From NCBI GenBank assembly GCA_022736495.1, contig DZCR01000007.1, positions 1 to 39,718 of the forward strand: a DNA stretch of 39,718 nt, given 5' to 3'. The first letter of the stretch is position 1, and the number at the start of each line of letters is the position of its first letter. The notes beneath the pieces are model-generated. The model saw only the letters and a list, made by a program, of their open reading frames with translations, did no database searches and was not told where the DNA came from. This document shows, piece by piece, positions 17,298-26,770 of the stretch. The position numbers were made by a program, and so were the translations under genes. This stretch comes from Desulfobacca acetoxidans (lineage in GTDB: Bacteria > Desulfobacterota > Desulfobaccia > Desulfobaccales > 0-14-0-80-60-11).

Positions 17298-19648
17298 TCC
17301 TCAGCCGCATCGACGCCCTGATCAACTGGTTCAGGTCCTACAGCTTCTGGCCGATGTTTTTTGGGCTGTCCTGCTGTTTTATCGAGGAATCCACTGCGCT
17401 GACGTCCCGGTATGATATGTCCCGGTTCGGCGCGGAAGTCTTGCGCGGCTCACCCCGACAGGCGGACCTCCTGATCATCTCCGGCACGGTCTTTAAAAAG
17501 ATCGCCCCGGTGGTGCTCCGGCTCTATGAGCAGATGGTCGAGCCCAAGTGGGTGATTTCCATGGGCTCGTGCGCCAATTGCGGCGGCATGTACGATTGCT
17601 ACAGCGTGGTGCAGGGGGTGGACCAGATGTTGCCAGTGGATATCTATATTCCCGGCTGTCCGCCCCGGCCCGAAGCGGTGCTCCAAGGTTTGGTGCTCCT
17701 CCAGGACAAGGTGAAATCCGAGCGGCCCTCCCGGAAGATCTTCCACCTGAGCGGCGGTACCCAGGGCACCCAGAGACCCCTTGCGGTGGATGGCGTCACC
17801 AAATCCCGGGACCCTCGGGGTCCCGGCTATTACGGCACGCCGCCCCGGGGGACCGCGGTGACCCCGCCCTTATTTTGGGAGAGCCGCTCCGAGCTCATGT
17901 GGACCCCGCCCCCGGCCCGCCTCGAACTGACCGAGGCCGACAAGGCCCTCACCCAGGTGCTTAAGGAAAAATTCGGGGACGCGGTGAATCCTGCGGCCGA
18001 AACCTCCGACATGCCGACCTTTCAGGTGACGGCAGCGCGGGTCAAAGAAGTGCTGGGCTTTCTCAAGACCGAAGCCACCCCCCGGTTCCGGCGCCTGGAT
18101 GACCTCACCGCGCTGGATGAATCCACCCGGCGGGAGCGCCAGGACTACCCGGATTACACCCTGGTCTACCAACTGCTCTCCTTTGATCCCCCCAGCCGGG
18201 TGCGCTTGAAGGTCCCCCTGTACGGGGAAAGCCCGGCTGCCGGCAGCATCACCGATATCTGGCCGTCGGCCAACTGGTACGAACGGGAATGCTTTGATAT
18301 GTTCGGCATCCGCTTCGACGGCCACCCCCGGCTCTGGCGGCTCCTCATGCCCCACGACTGGGAGGGGCACCCCTTGCGGAAGAGCTACCCGGACCGCGCC
18401 ACTCAGATGCCCCCTTATACCCAGGAGGACGCCCGGAAATACCAGCCCCTGGATGCCGGCAAATATCTGGAAGGCCGGGCAGGGGAACAAGAATTCATCC
18501 TCAACGTCGGCCCCCATCATACCAGCACCCACGGGCTGATCCGCTTCATTCTGGCCCTGCACGGCGAGGAAATCACCGCCATGGACACGGACATCGGCTA
18601 TCATCACCGCTCCGTGGAAAAAATCGGCGAGCGTCAGTCCTGGCACCAGTTCATCCCCTATACCGACCGGGCCGATTATCTGACCGGTGTGGCCAACAAC
18701 CTGAGCTATCTCCAGGCCGTTGAGACCCTGGCGGACATCAAAGTCCCGGACCGGGCCCAGTTCATCCGAGTGATGCTCACGGAATTATTTCGCTTAAGCA
18801 ACCATTTGGTCTGGTTTTCCACCTATACGGTGGACACGGGCGCCATCACGCCTACCTTCTATGCCTTCGCGGAACGCGAAAAAATTATGGACATCGTCGA
18901 ATTGATCACCGGCGGGCGCCTCCACCCGTCCTGGTTCCGGCTGGGGGGCGTGGCCGCGGACCTGCCCGAGGGCTGGAAAGATTTGGTGGACGACTTTGTC
19001 AAGGGCTTCACCAAACAGGTGGATGAACTCGAAAAGGCCATTACCCGCAACCCCATCTGGGAAGCCCGGACCCGGGACATTGGCTATCTCTCCCTGGACG
19101 ACGCCATGGACTGGGGCGTGACGGGGGCGAATCTTCGAGCCTGCGGCCTGGAATGGGACTTGCGGAAAAAGTTCCCTTACTCCGCCTATGAGGCCTTTGA
19201 TTTCGAAATTCCTACGGCCAGCGAGGGTGACTGTTATGCTCGCTACCGGGTGCGGGTGGCGGAGATGCGCCAGAGCCTCAGGATTATCCAGCAGGCGGCC
19301 AACCAGATGCCTCCGGGGCGCTATATCACCGACGACTACCGCTATGCCATCCCCCGGAAAGAAGACACTCTGAAGGATATCGAGAGCCTGATTCACCACT
19401 TCATCAACGTCACCCGGGGACCCAAGATTCCCCGGGGTGAAGCCTACGCGGCCACGGAACATCCCCGGGGCGAACAGGGCTTCTATGTGGTCAGCGACGG
19501 CCTTAACATGGCCTACCGGATGCGCATCCGGTCCCCCGGGTTTGCCAACGTCCAGGCCTTGCCCCTCATGTCCGTGGGGCACCTCCTACCGGATTTGGTC
19601 ATCATCATCGGCTCCATCGATTACGTGATGCCGGATATTGATCGGTAA
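17252..19648 (+). CDS. nuoBCD: NADH-quinone oxidoreductase subunits B, C and D fused
   Basis: One uninterrupted frame carries three complex I subunits of the quinone-reducing connecting module. Residues 14-160 are NuoB, with the N2 cluster ligands Cys41, Cys42, Cys107 (GSCANCGG) and Cys136 (PGCPPRPE). A Pro/Gly-rich linker of about 90 residues follows. NuoC spans about 252-400 ([26 protein letters not shown]) and NuoD about 404-798 ([31 protein letters not shown]). The start is TTG at 17252, six bases after GGGAGG and inside the end of nuoA. The same frame is open back to 17033, but that part is a shadow of nuoA. The product is 798 residues. CD fusions are common; BCD fusions are much rarer. 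Confidence 0.93.
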   Translation: MEAHGAAPPDKPENLILSRIDALINWFRSYSFWPMFFGLSCCFIEESTALTSRYDMSRFGAEVLRGSPRQADLLIISGTVFKKIAPVVLRLYEQMVEPKWVISMGSCANCGGMYDCYSVVQGVDQMLPVDIYIPGCPPRPEAVLQGLVLLQDKVKSERPSRKIFHLSGGTQGTQRPLAVDGVTKSRDPRGPGYYGTPPRGTAVTPPLFWESRSELMWTPPPARLELTEADKALTQVLKEKFGDAVNPAAETSDMPTFQVTAARVKEVLGFLKTEATPRFRRLDDLTALDESTRRERQDYPDYTLVYQLLSFDPPSRVRLKVPLYGESPAAGSITDIWPSANWYERECFDMFGIRFDGHPRLWRLLMPHDWEGHPLRKSYPDRATQMPPYTQEDARKYQPLDAGKYLEGRAGEQEFILNVGPHHTSTHGLIRFILALHGEEITAMDTDIGYHHRSVEKIGERQSWHQFIPYTDRADYLTGVANNLSYLQAVETLADIKVPDRAQFIRVMLTELFRLSNHLVWFSTYTVDTGAITPTFYAFAEREKIMDIVELITGGRLHPSWFRLGGVAADLPEGWKDLVDDFVKGFTKQVDELEKAITRNPIWEARTRDIGYLSLDDAMDWGVTGANLRACGLEWDLRKKFPYSAYEAFDFEIPTASEGDCYARYRVRVAEMRQSLRIIQQAANQMPPGRYITDDYRYAIPRKEDTLKDIESLIHHFINVTRGPKIPRGEAYAATEHPRGEQGFYVVSDGLNMAYRMRIRSPGFANVQALPLMSVGHLLPDLVIIIGSIDYVMPDIDR

Positions 19649-19654
19649 CGGCTT

Positions 19655-20149
19655 ATGATACCCGATGAATTACGTGAACGGCTCAAAACCCGCATCCGCG
19701 AGGCCGAGGCCCCCCGGGAACAGGCCATCAATGTCATGTACGAAGTCCAGAGACATTATGGCTACCTGACGGACGAAGGCTTAGAAGAGGCTGCGGCCCT
19801 GTTGGGTATGACTCCCCTGGAGTTGGAGGAGTTGGCCACCTTTTATGATTTTATTTACCGGGAGCCGGTAGGCCGCTTTGTCCTCCATGTCTGTGACGGC
19901 GTGGTCTGCTGGATGTTCCATGAGGGATCGCTTTTTGATTACTTGTGCCAGAAACTGGGGGTCGCCCCCGGGGAAGTCTCCGCGGACGGCCTGTTCACCG
20001 TGCTGCCCACCGCTTGTATCGGCTACTGCGACCAAGCCCCGGCCATGGTGATCAACGGTAAGTTTTTCGGTAACCTCACCCCGCAGCGGATCGATGATAT
20101 CCTGGAGCAATTGAAGTCCGATCAATGTGACATCATCCTGTGCCGGTGA
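19655..20149 (+). CDS. nuoE: NADH-quinone oxidoreductase subunit E
   Basis: The thioredoxin-fold [2Fe-2S] subunit that pairs with NuoF. It has 164 residues. The N1a ligands are Cys80, Cys85 (C-x4-C), Cys121 and Cys125 (C-x3-C). The helical N-terminal domain carries the typical LEEAAALLGMTPLELEELATFY pattern. The ATG lies six bases after the nuoBCD stop codon and has no strong ribosome site, so coupling is likely. Four bases separate its stop codon from the preferred nuoF start. Confidence 0.94.
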   Translation: MIPDELRERLKTRIREAEAPREQAINVMYEVQRHYGYLTDEGLEEAAALLGMTPLELEELATFYDFIYREPVGRFVLHVCDGVVCWMFHEGSLFDYLCQKLGVAPGEVSADGLFTVLPTACIGYCDQAPAMVINGKFFGNLTPQRIDDILEQLKSDQCDIILCR

Positions 20150-20153
20150 TTAC

Positions 20154-21458
20154 ATGTACGAGCAGGCTCTCTTAAAAAATTGTCAGAAAAGCTGTCCCGC
20201 TTCGCTTGAGGACTATCGGGCCGGCGGCGGTTATCAGGCCCTGTCCGAGGCGGTCCTCAAATTATCCCCCCAGGACCTGATCGAGCGCCTAAAGGAATCC
20301 GGCCTGTCCGGCCGGGGCGGGGCCCGCTTCCCCACCTGGCGCAAGTGGAGCTTTGTCCATGCAAACGCCCCACACCCCCGTTACCTCTGCGCCAATACCG
20401 ACGAAATGGAGCCGGGCACCTTCAAGGACCGGTACCTGGTCAATACCAATCCCCATCTGGTCATCGAAGGCATGATCCTGGCCGGTTACGCCATCAGCGC
20501 CCAAAAAGGCTTCTATTTCATCCGCCCCACCTACGAGATAGACGCCGAGCTTATGGAACGGGAACTGCAGGTGGCGCGGCAAGCGGGGCTTTTAGGGAAA
20601 AACCTCCTGGGCAGCGGTTTTTCCTTTGATATTATCGTGCACCGCAGCGCCGGGCGTTACATCTGTGGGGAAGCCACGGCCCAGGTCCAGGCCATCATGG
20701 GCAAACGGGCCCACCCCCAGAAGGGCGTCCACATGACTGACGCGGGCCTATGGGATAAGCCCACCGTGGTCAACAATGCCGAAACCCTGGCCTGCGTGCC
20801 CTTGATTATCCGTAACGGCGGCAAATGGTTCAAGAGTCTGGCCCGCACCGCAACCGGCGAAGGCACCATGCTTTACTGCATCAGCGGCAAGGTCGCCAAA
20901 CCCGGCTGCTATGAACTGCCCATGGGCATTCCCTTCCGGGAGATCCTGGAGGAAGTGGCCGGGGGCATGCTGCCGGGGTCCGAACTCAAGGCCTTCATTC
21001 CTGGCGGCGCTTCCACCAGCTTCTTGCCGTCCACATTTCTGGACGTGGCCATGGACAGCGAGAGCTTGAAGCAAGTGGGCCACCGCCTGGGCACCGGCGC
21101 CATCATGGTCTTTGACCAACATAGCTGCATCGTGGCCGCGGCGTTGAACCTGATGGAATATTTTTCCCGGGAATCCTGCGGCTTTTGCACCCCCTGCCGG
21201 GAAGGCATTCCCTATATCCGGGACCTTCTGTTCCGTATCGAAACTGGGGAAGGCCAAGAGGACTACATCACCAGGCTGCGGGAAATGGCCCGGCATCTGC
21301 GTAAGGCCTATTGCGCCTTTGCCCCCGGAGCGGCGGAGCCCCTCCTGGGCCTGTTGACTTACTTTGAGGATGAGGTCAGGGAGCATATTCGCCTCCAGCG
21401 GTGCCCCTTTAAGGAAGAGCGGCCCTCCCGGAAGCTCTGGTATCCTCCCCAGGAATAA
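20154..21458 (+). CDS. nuoF: NADH-quinone oxidoreductase subunit F with unusual flavin/nucleotide-site residues
   Basis: The FMN and N3 [4Fe-4S] subunit where the nicotinamide donor is oxidised. It has 434 residues from the ATG at 20154, which follows GGTGA; a GTG at 20127 would add nine. N3 ligands Cys342, Cys345 and Cys348 (ESCGFCTPC) and Cys387 are intact, as is Glu86 in DEMEPGT. Three normally conserved positions differ. GRGGAGFxTG reads GRGGARFPTW (Arg58, Trp62), and ICGEET reads ICGEAT (Ala174). Ala174 aligns with E. coli Glu183, the residue that disfavours NADPH. The comparison relies on recalled E. coli sequence. The enzyme may accept NADPH or another donor; loss of activity is the alternative. 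Confidence 0.92.
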   Translation: MYEQALLKNCQKSCPASLEDYRAGGGYQALSEAVLKLSPQDLIERLKESGLSGRGGARFPTWRKWSFVHANAPHPRYLCANTDEMEPGTFKDRYLVNTNPHLVIEGMILAGYAISAQKGFYFIRPTYEIDAELMERELQVARQAGLLGKNLLGSGFSFDIIVHRSAGRYICGEATAQVQAIMGKRAHPQKGVHMTDAGLWDKPTVVNNAETLACVPLIIRNGGKWFKSLARTATGEGTMLYCISGKVAKPGCYELPMGIPFREILEEVAGGMLPGSELKAFIPGGASTSFLPSTFLDVAMDSESLKQVGHRLGTGAIMVFDQHSCIVAAALNLMEYFSRESCGFCTPCREGIPYIRDLLFRIETGEGQEDYITRLREMARHLRKAYCAFAPGAAEPLLGLLTYFEDEVREHIRLQRCPFKEERPSRKLWYPPQE

Positions 21459-21464
21459 AGCCTG

Positions 21465-24050
21465 ATGCCCAAACTGACCATCGACAACCGGGTGATTGAA
21501 GTGCCAGAAGGCACCAATGTGTTGGAGGCCGCCGAGAAGTTGGGGATTATGATCCCGCGGTTCTGCTACCACCCGGCCCTGGGGGCCATCGGGGCCTGCC
21601 GGGTCTGCGCCGTCATGTTTTTGGAGGGGCCGGTGCACGGAGTGGAGATGAGCTGCATGACCAGGGTCCAAGACGGCATGGTCGTATCCACCACCCACCC
21701 GGAAGCCCTGGAGTTCCGCTGCTATGTCATCGAATGGCTCATGCTGAACCATCCCCTGGATTGCCCGGTCTGCGACGAAGGCGGTCACTGCCTCCTCCAG
21801 GACGAAACCGTGTCCGGGGGCCACAGCATCCGGCGTTATCTGGGCCCCAAGCGCACCTATCGCGACCAGGACCTGGGGCTGTTTGTCCAGCATGAGATGA
21901 ACCGCTGCATTCAGTGCTGGCGCTGCCGCCGCTTCTACCAGGAGTTTGCCGGCTACCGGGACCTGGGGGCCATGGGGATCGGCAACCGCACCTATTTTGG
22001 CCGCTTTAGCGCCGGCGCCCTGGAGAGCCCCTTTGCCGGCAACCTCATCGATATCTGTCCCACGGGGGTATATACTGATAAACCCTCCCGGTTCAAAGGG
22101 CGGCGCTGGAATTTTGAGCGGGGGCCGTCGCTGTGCCTCCACTGCTCCCTGGGCTGCAACACCGTGGGGAGCGCCCGGTACCGGGAGGTGGTGCGTCTGG
22201 AAGCCCGGCTGCACGAGGCCGTGAACGGCTATTTCATCTGTGACCGGGGCCGCTACGGCTTTGCCTATGCCAACCATCCGGACCGTCCCCGCCAGGCCCG
22301 CATTGGGGACCGGGAAGTACCCTGGGGCGAGGCCATCCAGGCAGCCGCACACAGGTTAAGGGAAATCAGCGCAAAGTACGGTCCCGGCGCGGTGGTCTGT
22401 GTCGGCGGCGCCCGCAGCAGCCTCGAAACTCAGGGGGCCTTGAAGCTCTTTTGCCGCACTCAGGGCTGGCGGGACCCGCAGTTTTTCTGGGACCCCGAAC
22501 TGGAACGTAAAGTTATGGCCGCGGTAAATCGGTTGGACGAACGGCTGGCGGTCTCCCTGCGCCAGATCGAAGCCGCGGATTTTATCCTGGCCGCAGGCGT
22601 CGACCCCGTCAACGAAGCGCCCATGTTGGCCCTGGCCCTGCGCCAGGCCGGGCGTCAGGGTGCCGCGATCGCGGTCCTGGACCCCCGGGCCGTGTTTCTC
22701 CCCTGCGAGTTTCAGCACCTGGCAATTCCCCCTGGCGCACTGGATGCCGCGCTCGGCGCCCTGGTCAAAGGCGCTCTGTCTGCCGATCAGGTGGCGGGAC
22801 TGCCGGATGCGGCCCGCACTTTCTACGACGCCCTCCCCGGCCAATACCCCGGCGGCCCGGAGCTGGCGGAACATTTGCCGGGCCTGGCCGCAGCCTTGCA
22901 AAGGAGTAAAAAGCCGGTGGTGGTCTGCGGCACCGATATTGTCCGGGAGACCACCCCGTCTTACGCCGCTGACCTGGCCCTGCTCCTTAAAGCCGCGGGG
23001 AAACAGGCCGGATTATTCTATCTGTTGCCCGGGGCCAATGCCTTCGGAGCCGGGCTGATCATGGCGCCGGAACAGCCCAACCCCACCGGCCAGCCGGAGG
23101 CCCAGTGGCCCTGGGGATCGGCCGCGCTGGGGGAACCTCTGGGTCCGGGGCAACCCGCCTTAAGCGCCGACCAAATGCTGGAGGCCATCAACCAGGGCGA
23201 GATCAAAGCCCTGGTCCTGGTGGAGAACGATCCCTTCTGGCTGTTTTATGATGAGGAGCGGCTGGCCTGGGCCCTGGATAAACTCGAACTCGTCGTAGTC
23301 CTGGATTATGTGCCGTCACCCACGGTGACCCGAGCGCAGGTGCTCCTGCCCACCCTCTCCCTGTTCGAACGGACGGGGTCGAGCTTCGTCAACCAAGAAG
23401 GCCGGGTCCAAGCAGCCCCGCCGGTGCACTGCGGCGGTACGCCCATCGCCCTCATCAGCCCCGACGTCCATCCGCCCCGGACCTTTCTTTGTGAGGCGCC
23501 CGGCAGCGATCCCCGCTCCCCCGCGGAGATTTTCCAGGAGCTGACCCAGGCGGTCTCCAAACTCAAAACCCCTGGGCCGCTTGACCTTTGGACCTGGCTG
23601 GCCCGGCAGAATCCCATGTTCAGCCGCATGTCGTCTCTGCCCGAGCACCCGGAAGGGATCCGGCTGCTCCCGGCAGCGAACTCCGAACGCGATTTTGCCG
23701 CGCCTTTTCAGCCAGCCGCCGCCATGCCTCCCGATACGGTGGAACTCCTGTTGGTGGACTGGACCTTCGGCACCGAAGAACTGGCCGGTTACTCGGATAT
23801 CCTCCGGGAGGCGGAGACCACCCCGGCGCTCTGTATGCATCCCCGGGAGGCCGAGAAATCTGGATTGGCAGACGGCCAGCAGGTTGCGCTCCACCTCCCC
23901 AACGGTTCTTTAACCGTTGCAGTGAAGCTATCGGCCGCCATGGCCCGAGGCGTGATGGTGCTGCCCCGGCATCGGCAACTGAACTGGCGCAAGCTGTTAA
24001 GAACTCCGGTGTATTTTACTTCACAGCACCTCGACAAGGTACAGGGATGA
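21465..24050 (+). CDS. nuoG: NADH-quinone oxidoreductase subunit G
   Basis: The large iron-sulfur subunit of the peripheral arm. It has 861 residues. N1b ligands are Cys34, Cys45, Cys48 and Cys64. N5 uses His96, Cys100, Cys103 and Cys109. N4 uses Cys148, Cys151, Cys154 and Cys198. An extra N7 set, Cys224, Cys227, Cys231 and Cys259, is present, as in E. coli and Thermus but absent in mitochondria. The remaining two thirds form a molybdopterin-oxidoreductase-like domain without an active cofactor site. The ATG lies seven bases after the nuoF stop codon. Confidence 0.95.
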   Translation: MPKLTIDNRVIEVPEGTNVLEAAEKLGIMIPRFCYHPALGAIGACRVCAVMFLEGPVHGVEMSCMTRVQDGMVVSTTHPEALEFRCYVIEWLMLNHPLDCPVCDEGGHCLLQDETVSGGHSIRRYLGPKRTYRDQDLGLFVQHEMNRCIQCWRCRRFYQEFAGYRDLGAMGIGNRTYFGRFSAGALESPFAGNLIDICPTGVYTDKPSRFKGRRWNFERGPSLCLHCSLGCNTVGSARYREVVRLEARLHEAVNGYFICDRGRYGFAYANHPDRPRQARIGDREVPWGEAIQAAAHRLREISAKYGPGAVVCVGGARSSLETQGALKLFCRTQGWRDPQFFWDPELERKVMAAVNRLDERLAVSLRQIEAADFILAAGVDPVNEAPMLALALRQAGRQGAAIAVLDPRAVFLPCEFQHLAIPPGALDAALGALVKGALSADQVAGLPDAARTFYDALPGQYPGGPELAEHLPGLAAALQRSKKPVVVCGTDIVRETTPSYAADLALLLKAAGKQAGLFYLLPGANAFGAGLIMAPEQPNPTGQPEAQWPWGSAALGEPLGPGQPALSADQMLEAINQGEIKALVLVENDPFWLFYDEERLAWALDKLELVVVLDYVPSPTVTRAQVLLPTLSLFERTGSSFVNQEGRVQAAPPVHCGGTPIALISPDVHPPRTFLCEAPGSDPRSPAEIFQELTQAVSKLKTPGPLDLWTWLARQNPMFSRMSSLPEHPEGIRLLPAANSERDFAAPFQPAAAMPPDTVELLLVDWTFGTEELAGYSDILREAETTPALCMHPREAEKSGLADGQQVALHLPNGSLTVAVKLSAAMARGVMVLPRHRQLNWRKLLRTPVYFTSQHLDKVQG

Positions 24051-24054
24051 TCCC

Positions 24055-25056
24055 ATGAGCCTCTGGATTGCCGGAATTATCTTGTTGATCGTGAAACTGC
24101 TGGTGGTGCTGGTGGCGCTGTTGCTGTTGGCGGCCTACCTGATCCTGGTGGAACGCCGCCTCCTGGGCTTCCTGCAAATCCGCCTGGGCCCCAACCGGGC
24201 CGGCTTCCAGGGATTGTTGCAACCCCTCGCCGACGCCGTTAAACTCCTGACCAAAGAAGATTTCATCCCCCAGGGTGCTGACCGGGTCATTTTCCTGTAT
24301 GCCCCGGTGGTGGTGGCCGCCACCGCCATCCTCATCTTTGCCGTGGTCCCCTTCGCCCCAGGCTGGACGTTCCACGGCCAACCCATTCCCGGGGTTGTGG
24401 TCGACCTCAACGTCGGTCTGCTCTATGTCTATGCCCTTTCTTCCCTGGCGGTCTACGGCGTGGCCCTGGGCGGTTGGGCCTCCAATTCCAAGTACAGCTT
24501 GCTTGGCGCCATCCGGGCCGCGGCCCAGATGATCAGCTACGAGTTAGCCCTGGGGCTGTCTCTGGTCCCCATCGTCATGCTGGCCCGTTCCTTTAGCCTG
24601 GTGGACATCGTCAACGCCCAGGCCCGTTTCCCCTTTATCCTGGTACAGCCGCTGGCCTTCATCATCTTTTTCATGAGTTCCCTGGCCGAAATGAAGCGCA
24701 TCCCCTTTGATATCCCCGAAGCGGAACACGAGCTCATCGCCGGTTATCACATGGAATACAGCGGCATGCGGTTCGGCCTTTATTTTCTGGGCGAATACGT
24801 CACCATGGTGACCCTGGGATCCCTGGTGGCGGTCTTTTTTCTGGGGGGCTGGCGCGGCCCGTTCCTGCCGCCGCTCTTGTGGTTCTTGATCAAAGTCGCT
24901 ATTGTTGCCTTTGTCATCATTTGGATTCGGGGCACCCTGGGCCGGTTGCGCTATGACCAGCTCATGCACCTGGGTTGGAAACTGTTGATCCCGGTGGCCT
25001 TGCTCAACATTATCATCACCGGCGGGGCCATGTTAGCCTTTGGCTATAAATTTTAA
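24055..25056 (+). CDS. nuoH: NADH-quinone oxidoreductase subunit H
   Basis: The membrane subunit that forms much of the quinone chamber. It has 333 residues with eight hydrophobic helices. The ERRLLGFLQIRLGPNRAG and PFDIPEAEHELIAGYHMEYSG segments are the family's quinone-site and proton-path loops, and the acidic residues in them are kept. The ATG lies four bases after the nuoG stop codon. The gene is followed by a methyltransferase rather than directly by nuoI. Confidence 0.95.
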   Translation: MSLWIAGIILLIVKLLVVLVALLLLAAYLILVERRLLGFLQIRLGPNRAGFQGLLQPLADAVKLLTKEDFIPQGADRVIFLYAPVVVAATAILIFAVVPFAPGWTFHGQPIPGVVVDLNVGLLYVYALSSLAVYGVALGGWASNSKYSLLGAIRAAAQMISYELALGLSLVPIVMLARSFSLVDIVNAQARFPFILVQPLAFIIFFMSSLAEMKRIPFDIPEAEHELIAGYHMEYSGMRFGLYFLGEYVTMVTLGSLVAVFFLGGWRGPFLPPLLWFLIKVAIVAFVIIWIRGTLGRLRYDQLMHLGWKLLIPVALLNIIITGGAMLAFGYKF

Positions 25057-25077
25057 CATGAAGAAAGGCGCCAAAGA

Positions 25078-25656
25078 TTGAATAATCCAGTAACCCATAA
25101 ACTCCCGGGCCAGGGGAAAAGCAGTTATGACCTGATTGAGCCCGACACCCTCTGGACCGAACTAAATCTTGCTCCGGGCGCGGCTTTCCTGGATCTGGGC
25201 TGTGGGGCTGGCAATTACGCCCTGGCGGCCGCGGCAGTTATCGGCCCCACCGGCCTGGTCTACGCCGTGGACCTCTGGGAAGAGGGCATCGCTTTACTCA
25301 AAGACCGGGCGGCCAAAGCTGGCCTGACCAACCTCAAGGCCCTGGTATCCCCGGCGGGCCAGGTGCCCCTGGCAGACGAGAGCGTGGACGTGGGCTTTAT
25401 GGCCACGGTGCTCCATGACTTGGTGGAAGTCCATACTGCCTCCGGCGCCTTGGCGGAAATGGCTCGGGTGCTTAAGCCAGGCGGGTGCCTCGCCATTGTG
25501 GAATTCGACAAGATCGACGGTCCCCCGGGACCACCCCGGCACATCCGGCTAGCCCCGGTGGAAGTGGAAACCCTGGTGGCCCCTTATGGGTTTCGGCGTC
25601 AGAAGACCGTCAAGCTGGGGCCTTACAACTATTTGATTACTTTTATGAAATCATGA
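25078..25656 (+). CDS. Class I SAM-dependent methyltransferase inside the nuo operon
   Basis: A 192-residue soluble protein with a Rossmann methyltransferase fold. SAM motif I reads FLDLGCGAGNYAL (about 37-49), the motif II acidic residue lies in YAVDLW, and post-motifs VGFMATVLHDL and LKPGGCLAIVEF follow. It is closest in style to small UbiE/MenG-like and Methyltransf_11/25 proteins, but short. The start is TTG at 25078, nine bases after AAAGG; a seven-codon ATG frame just upstream ends at the same point. Its stop codon overlaps the ATG of nuoI. Substrates could be a quinone precursor or a complex I residue; neither is shown by the sequence. Confidence 0.85.
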   Translation: MNNPVTHKLPGQGKSSYDLIEPDTLWTELNLAPGAAFLDLGCGAGNYALAAAAVIGPTGLVYAVDLWEEGIALLKDRAAKAGLTNLKALVSPAGQVPLADESVDVGFMATVLHDLVEVHTASGALAEMARVLKPGGCLAIVEFDKIDGPPGPPRHIRLAPVEVETLVAPYGFRRQKTVKLGPYNYLITFMKS

Positions 25657-26240
25657 AGCGGGCTGTAAGGCCGGGAACCGTGAACATGGAGGAAAAACGT
25701 AACTGGATGCAGGTATGCGGAAGGGCCGTAGTCGGGCTCATGGACGCTTTTGCCATCGTGCTCCGGCATCTCTTCCGCCGTCCCGTCACCGAAGAATACC
25801 CGGAATACAAGCGGCCCCTGCCCGAGCGCACCCGGGCCCGCATCATCCTCACCCGGGATCCGGACGGGGAGGAACGCTGCGTCTCCTGTTACCTCTGCGC
25901 TGCGGTCTGTCCGGTCTCCTGCATCTCCATGGCAGGCGAGGAACGGGCCGACGGCAGACGCTGGGCCCGGTGGTTCCGCATCAATTTCGCCCGCTGTATT
26001 TACTGCGGCCTGTGCGAGGAGGCTTGCCCCACCCTGGCGATCCAGTTGACCCCGGATTTCGAATTTTGCGACCGGGACCTTCTGAACCTGGTGGCGGAAA
26101 AGCAGGATTTGCTGGTGAATCACGGCGGGAAAAATCATGACTACAATTTTTACCGCCATGCCGGGGTCACTATGGTGGGAGCCAAGGGAACCCATATCGG
26201 CGAAGCCAAGCCGGTGAATATCAAAGGCAATCTCCCTTAA
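25653..26240 (+). CDS. nuoI: NADH-quinone oxidoreductase subunit I
   Basis: The subunit with two [4Fe-4S] clusters (N6a, N6b) that carries electrons to NuoB. Ligands lie in CVSCYLCAAVCP and CIYCGLCEEACP. The C-terminus resembles E. coli NuoI (QLTPDFEF, NFYRHAG). The ATG at 25653 overlaps the methyltransferase stop codon as ATGA, giving 195 residues. An ATG at 25686 gives 184, nearer the usual length; neither has a clear ribosome site. The frame is open further upstream over the methyltransferase, which is a shadow. Confidence 0.93.
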   Translation: MKRAVRPGTVNMEEKRNWMQVCGRAVVGLMDAFAIVLRHLFRRPVTEEYPEYKRPLPERTRARIILTRDPDGEERCVSCYLCAAVCPVSCISMAGEERADGRRWARWFRINFARCIYCGLCEEACPTLAIQLTPDFEFCDRDLLNLVAEKQDLLVNHGGKNHDYNFYRHAGVTMVGAKGTHIGEAKPVNIKGNLP

Positions 26241-26260
26241 AGGGTGGACCGGACTGGGCC

Positions 26261-26767
26261 ATGAACCTTTATGCCATTTTCTTCTACGTATTGGCCGCCA
26301 TCACGGTGGTTTTCACCGCCCTGGCCATCACACGCCGCAACGTCATGCACGCCATCGTTTATCTGGCGGGCTCATTCATCGCCACGGCCCTCTTGTTCTA
26401 TCTCCTGGGCGCGCCCTTCCTGGCCATCCTGGAGGTGGTCATTTACGCCGGGGCCATCATGGTGCTGTTCCTCTTCATCGTCATGATGCTGGAAATCAAG
26501 CGGGAAGAACAGACCCTGTGGTCTTTTCTGCGGCAATGGTTTCCAGCCCTGGCCCTGGCCGGCGTCTCATTTATCGTCATATTCGTGTTCCTGCTCCTCA
26601 ACTCGGGGGGCAACCAGCCCCTGCCCCTGGTCATGGCCTCCCCTTTGGCCTTTGGCCGTTTTCTCTTCCAAAAATACTGGCTGGGCGTTGAGATTGCGTC
26701 TTATCTCTTATTCGTGGCCCTGGTGGGCGCCTTGTACTTGGGCCGAAGCAAAAAACCCGGAGGTTGA
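26261..26767 (+). CDS. nuoJ: NADH-quinone oxidoreductase subunit J
   Basis: A membrane subunit with five hydrophobic helices in 168 residues. The third helix region, LAILEVVIYAGAIMVLFLFIVMML, contains the conserved Tyr-Ala-Gly-Ala pattern of the pi-bulge helix involved in coupling. It starts 20 bases after nuoI and ends three bases before nuoK. Confidence 0.93.
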   Translation: MNLYAIFFYVLAAITVVFTALAITRRNVMHAIVYLAGSFIATALLFYLLGAPFLAILEVVIYAGAIMVLFLFIVMMLEIKREEQTLWSFLRQWFPALALAGVSFIVIFVFLLLNSGGNQPLPLVMASPLAFGRFLFQKYWLGVEIASYLLFVALVGALYLGRSKKPGG

Positions 26768-26770
26768 ATC

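Noticed and set aside
20748..22352. A 534-codon minus-strand open frame opposite nuoF and nuoG
   Set aside because: It crosses two conserved genes, is rich in Gly/Ala/His/Gln as GC shadows are, and has no start context.
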